Assembly: GCA_019509685.1 (NCBI GenBank)
Contig: JAEKLU010000300.1
Location: 1-10,091 of the forward strand
DNA length: 10,091 bases
Direction: 5' to 3'
DNA from: Mesorhizobium sp.
Lineage (GTDB): Bacteria; Pseudomonadota; Alphaproteobacteria; Rhizobiales; Rhizobiaceae
Shown: one piece after another, positions 7,878 through 10,091 of the stretch
Layout of the letters: the number at the start of each line of letters is the position of its first letter
How positions within the stretch are numbered: position 1 is the first letter of the stretch
The notes under the pieces: model-generated
What the model saw: only the letters and a program-made list of their open reading frames with translations
Told to the model about the DNA's origin: nothing
Database searches by the model: none
Translations under genes and position numbers: made by a program

Positions 7878-8711
7878 TTGACGGCAAACAGAGAGCAAGC
7901 ATTGGAACGAATTTCAGCCGGGCCTTTTCACACGACCTACAAGATCGGAGACATAACCGTCACGTCGTTGCGCGACGGTTATGTCGACATGCCTATCAAG
8001 CGGCTGCGCCAGCCGGGAGACAAGCCTTACGGCGACGATCTCCCGGCGCAGGTGCAACTGGTCGAAGGTATGCTCAGACTGTCCGTCAACGCCTTTGCCA
8101 TCGATGACGGCCAGGACATCACGCTGATCGACACCGGCTCTTCGAACGCCTGGCATCCGAGCATGGGGTTTCTGCCGCAGGCGCTGAGCGAGGCGAAGAT
8201 CGCCGTCGAGCGAATACGCACGGTTGCCTTCACCCACACCCATCTCGACCATATCCACGGGCTCATCCTCGCCGATGGTCGAGACGGCTTCCCACTGCTT
8301 TCCCGCCTGCTTGTGCCTCGACCGGAGCTCGACATGTTCCGGGCAGAGGCGCGGTTGAAGCGTTTCCATGATCGCGCGCAGCCTTTCGAAGCAGGACAGC
8401 GCCTGAGCACGAATATCGAGACGATGGCCGCTCACGGCCATGAAGTCGGCCACACCTGCTTTCGCGTTGCGAGCGGGGACGAAACGCTGTTGATCTGGGG
8501 CGACACCGTGCACGTGCCGTCGCTTCAGTTCGATCGCCTGGAGGTGGCGTGGGAATTCGACGCCGACCAGGAGCAGGCGCGCGCAAGTCGATTGCGATTG
8601 CTGGCCCTTGCCGCCGACAACGCCTGTTTCGTTGCGGGAGCACATCTCGATTCACCGGGCGTGGGGCGGGTTTTCCGAACCGAAACAGGCTTCCGCTTCG
8701 AACCCTTGTAG
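7878..8711 (+). CDS. Metallo-beta-lactamase fold hydrolase
   Basis: Zinc-dependent hydrolase of the MBL superfamily, 277 residues, no signal peptide, so probably cytoplasmic. Visible metal ligands: H120, H122, D124 and H125 in FTHTHLDHIHG; H188 and H192 in AHGHEVGH; D209 in IWGDTVH; H256 in AGAHL. The strand ITLIDTGSS (81-89) is the usual start of the fold. All ligands are present, so it should be active, but the substrate cannot be named; relatives include quorum-quenching lactonases, glyoxalase II-like enzymes and many uncharacterised hydrolases. The start is a TTG at 7878, with GGAG at 7862-7865 rather far upstream. An in-frame TTG at 7902 would drop 8 residues, and no ATG lies before residue 38. 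It begins 24 nt after the fusion gene and is probably cotranscribed. It is convergent with the tetR-type gene, whose stop is 11 nt away; no clear terminator lies between them. Confidence 0.85.
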   Translation: MTANREQALERISAGPFHTTYKIGDITVTSLRDGYVDMPIKRLRQPGDKPYGDDLPAQVQLVEGMLRLSVNAFAIDDGQDITLIDTGSSNAWHPSMGFLPQALSEAKIAVERIRTVAFTHTHLDHIHGLILADGRDGFPLLSRLLVPRPELDMFRAEARLKRFHDRAQPFEAGQRLSTNIETMAAHGHEVGHTCFRVASGDETLLIWGDTVHVPSLQFDRLEVAWEFDADQEQARASRLRLLALAADNACFVAGAHLDSPGVGRVFRTETGFRFEPL

Positions 8712-8722
8712 GCCGGTCGGAG

Positions 8723-9292
8723 CTACCTCCCTGCCGGTATCTCCAGACGCATCCGCACCCTGCGCAGGGAGCGCGAAAACACTGCCGTGTCGTCAGCGGC
8801 GCGGGCAAGGGTGAGGGCGCCCTGGATGGCTGCCACGGCCTCTTCGGCAAGTTCCGCCGCCTCGGCTTTTCCATGTCCGGCCCGCGCCAGCGCATCGGCG
8901 AGACGTGTGACCCAGCGGCCGAAATAGTCGCGGATCGGGCTGGCGAAGAGGTCACGCGATTCATCGAGCGCGAAGGCGCCGATCAGGCAGACACGGCGAC
9001 CGGAGTGGAAATAGCGGTCGGTCGCCTCGAGCATATGCTCGATTCCTGCCCGTGGATCGGCGCCGTCGCGCAGCGGTGCGAAGACATTGTCTTCGAACCA
9101 CCCATCGACATGGGCAATGACGGCCCTTGCCATCTCTTCCTTGCCGCCGGGAAAGAAGTGGTAGAGGCTTCCCTTGCCCAGTCCGGTTGCCTGACCGATC
9201 AGGGCCAGGCTGGCGCCTTCATAGCCGTGCTCGCGAAACACCTCGGCCACTGTCGCCAGCAATTGGTCACGGTCAGGCGCGATGCGCCGCAT
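8723..9292 (-). CDS. TetR/AcrR-family transcriptional repressor
   Basis: Predicted ligand-responsive DNA-binding repressor of 189 residues, a normal length for the family. The N-terminal TetR_N domain is clear. Helix 1 carries LLATVAEVFREHGYEGASLALIG (11-33), and the recognition helix region reads TGLGKGSLYHFFPGGKEEM (36-54), followed by the usual ARAVI. The C-terminal ligand domain (about 80-189) is of the type found near QacR/NemR-like regulators and does not reveal the ligand. The ATG at 9292 lies 5 nt after the stop of the DUF1348 gene and has only a weak GAG upstream, so translation is probably coupled to that gene. Its probable target is the palindrome at 9798-9819 in front of the two-gene operon, which would make it autoregulatory. 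Confidence 0.9.
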   Translation of the reverse strand: MRRIAPDRDQLLATVAEVFREHGYEGASLALIGQATGLGKGSLYHFFPGGKEEMARAVIAHVDGWFEDNVFAPLRDGADPRAGIEHMLEATDRYFHSGRRVCLIGAFALDESRDLFASPIRDYFGRWVTRLADALARAGHGKAEAAELAEEAVAAIQGALTLARAADDTAVFSRSLRRVRMRLEIPAGR

Positions 9293-9297
9293 CCGCT

Positions 9298-9762
9298 CTA
9301 GAGCCCAAGCTCGGTCAGGCCCGGATGATCGTCCGGCCGACGGCCGAGCGGCCAGTGATACTTGCGCTCGCTCTCGGCGATAGGCAGATCGTTGATGCTG
9401 GCGACGCGACGGCGCATCAGCCCGGCTTCGTCGAATTCCCAGTTCTCATTGCCGTAGGAGCGGAACCAGTGGCCGCTGTCGTCGCGCCACTCATAGGCAA
9501 AGCGCACCGCGATGCGGTTTTCGTTCCAGGTCCAGACTTCCTTGATCAGGCGATAGTCGAGCTCGCGCGCCCATTTGCGGGTGAGGAAGCCGACGATCTC
9601 GCTTCTGCCGGAAACAAATTCAGCCCGGTTCCGCCAGACGCTGTCCTCGGTATAGGCAAGCGAAACCCGCTCCGGGTCGCGGCTGTTCCAGGCGTCTTCG
9701 GCGAGCCGCGCCTTTTGCGCGGCGGTCTCGGCCGTGAACGGCGGCAAGGGCGGACGGCTCAT
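9298..9762 (-). CDS. NTF2-like DUF1348 (SnoaL-type) protein
   Basis: Small cone-shaped alpha+beta-barrel protein of 154 residues. The family signature is well kept: [22 protein letters not shown] at the start (9-30), [10 protein letters not shown] (37-46), the [24 protein letters not shown] strand pair (76-99), [16 protein letters not shown] (101-116) and the [12 protein letters not shown] tail (117-128). Members are common in proteobacteria, are uncharacterised, and are often annotated as nuclear transport factor 2 family; no reaction can be assigned. The ATG at 9762 is chosen because AGGAG stands 5 nt upstream (9768-9772). The frame stays open to 9936, but a start there would run through the promoter and operator. 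It is the first gene of a two-gene unit with the TetR-type repressor and probably the gene that repressor controls. Confidence 0.9.
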   Translation of the reverse strand: MSRPPLPPFTAETAAQKARLAEDAWNSRDPERVSLAYTEDSVWRNRAEFVSGRSEIVGFLTRKWARELDYRLIKEVWTWNENRIAVRFAYEWRDDSGHWFRSYGNENWEFDEAGLMRRRVASINDLPIAESERKYHWPLGRRPDDHPGLTELGL

Positions 9763-9797
9763 GAGATCTCCTGTCGATTTCGATCGTCGATAGCCGA

Positions 9798-9819
9798 CAT
9801 TGTACTGATCGGTACAATG
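9798..9819 (-). promoter_or_regulatory. Palindromic operator, probably for the adjacent TetR-type repressor
   Basis: Perfect 8-bp inverted repeat: CATTGTAC at 9798-9805 and GTACAATG at 9812-9819, separated by TGATCG. Size, symmetry and the TTGTAC half-site are typical of TetR-family operators. It lies 36 nt upstream of the DUF1348 start and overlaps the likely promoter (9799-9825), so a bound repressor would block RNA polymerase. Binding by the neighbouring repressor is an inference from position. Confidence 0.75.
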
Positions 9820-9825
9820 AGTCAA
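9799..9825 (-). promoter_or_regulatory. Putative sigma-70-type promoter of the DUF1348-tetR operon
   Basis: On the minus strand TTGACT (9825-9820) is a good -35 element and TACAAT (9804-9799) a good -10 element, separated by 15 nt. That spacing is shorter than the usual 17. A weaker -10 two bases further on, CAATGT, gives 17. Either choice places the promoter inside the palindrome. Confidence 0.5.
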
Positions 9826-9854
9826 CACCGCTTGTGTTCTTTGCGACACCTTAA

Positions 9855-9951
9855 AGCTGTTCAGCGTTTGATAGGATCGCTGCCCTGCTCCAACTCTTTG
9901 TTTTTGCGCAATTCCGGACGGAAAACCGCTGCGCACTTTCCTGGAATTGCT
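9855..9951. repeat. Two-hairpin palindromic intergenic repeat of rhizobial type
   Basis: One hairpin has perfect 8-bp outer arms GCAATTCC (9908-9915) and GGAATTGC (9943-9950), with nested arms GGAAA (9920-9924) and TTTCC (9937-9941). A second, weaker one has arms CAGCG (9862-9866) and CGCTG (9878-9882). The sequence between and around them (an AACTCTTTGTTTTT tract, then GACGGAAAACCGCTGCGC) matches my memory of a high-copy intergenic element in Mesorhizobium and related Rhizobiales, similar in nature to RIME-type repeats. The exact family name is not certain. It sits in the gap between the partial TetR-type gene and the DUF1348 operon. It may act as a transcript-end structure for the former. 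Confidence 0.7.
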
Positions 9952-9964
9952 TTAGGCGGCTGAC

Positions 9965-10091
9965 TTATCGAATCTCGGCTTTCAGCCTTTCGAAGGCATC
10001 GCGGACATGTTCTGCCAGCGGATGCCTGGCGTTTTGCTGCTGCCATGTTTCGACGGCCAGGCGCAATGCCACGACCGCCACCAAGGAAACC
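9965..10091 (-). CDS. C-terminal end of a probable TetR-family regulator, cut by window edge
   Basis: The last 41 codons of a minus-strand gene entering from the right, ending in TAA at 9967-9965. They read VSLVAVVALRLAVETW, a run of QQQNARHPLAEHV, then RDAFERLKAEIR. The pattern of an Ala/Val/Leu helix with R-x-A-x-x-x-W, a polar turn, and HPLAEHVRDAFERL resembles the last two helices of many TetR/AcrR regulators (the MftR-type C-terminal domain). The DNA-binding part lies outside the window, so the family call is tentative. Codon use and the clean frame make a real coding end likely. Confidence 0.6.
   Translation of the reverse strand, partial: VSLVAVVALRLAVETWQQQNARHPLAEHVRDAFERLKAEIR

Noticed and set aside
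8705..8730. Terminator between the convergent hydrolase and tetR-type genes
   Set aside because: The 11-nt gap has no stable hairpin with a T-run on either strand.
9763..9936. Longer form of the DUF1348 protein starting upstream of 9762
   Set aside because: It would read through the palindrome and promoter, and ATG 9762 has a strong AGGAG at the right distance.
9861..10046. Small minus-strand open frame of 61 codons at the right end
   Set aside because: Half of it is the intergenic palindromic repeat and the rest overlaps, in another frame, the convincing C-terminus of the partial TetR-type gene.

Overview
The window looks like chromosomal DNA of a GC-rich alphaproteobacterium of the Rhizobiales, most likely Mesorhizobium or a close relative. 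This rests on the glnD-murJ pair, on GlnD and MurJ sequences that read like the Mesorhizobium proteins, and on a two-hairpin intergenic repeat near the right end of a kind I recognise from rhizobial genomes. The assignment is from memory of these families, not from a search.

Layout. The left 4 kb is a minus-strand cluster transcribed right to left: a family 25 glycosyltransferase, glnD (the uridylyltransferase/uridylyl-removing nitrogen sensor), then the start of murJ (lipid II flippase), cut by the window edge. glnD is broken near its 5' end. A 50-codon N-terminal piece stops in a TGATG overlap with the start of an otherwise intact 857-codon body, and about 25 residues expected from homologues are missing at the junction.

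From 4.07 to 8.71 kb everything is on the plus strand. A textbook CueR-type copper promoter drives a P1B copper ATPase whose usual HMA domain is replaced by a His/Cys-rich start, two YHS domains and a CxxC zinc-ribbon-like metal-binding domain. Next comes an exported DUF305 copper-associated protein fused in frame to a nearly complete aldo/keto reductase, then a metallo-beta-lactamase-fold hydrolase that begins with TTG. The first two form a copper-efflux and periplasmic copper-handling unit. The reductase and hydrolase look like general detoxification or metabolic enzymes brought under the same transcript.

The right 1.4 kb is again on the minus strand: an NTF2-like DUF1348 gene followed after 5 nt by a TetR-family repressor gene, with a perfect palindrome overlapping their promoter that is probably the repressor's own operator. 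Beyond it lie the rhizobial repeat and the C-terminal end of another TetR-type regulator cut by the window edge.

The points that most deserve a second look are the two apparent deletion scars, one splitting glnD and one creating the DUF305-reductase fusion. No CRISPR array, tRNA, rRNA or insertion sequence was seen.
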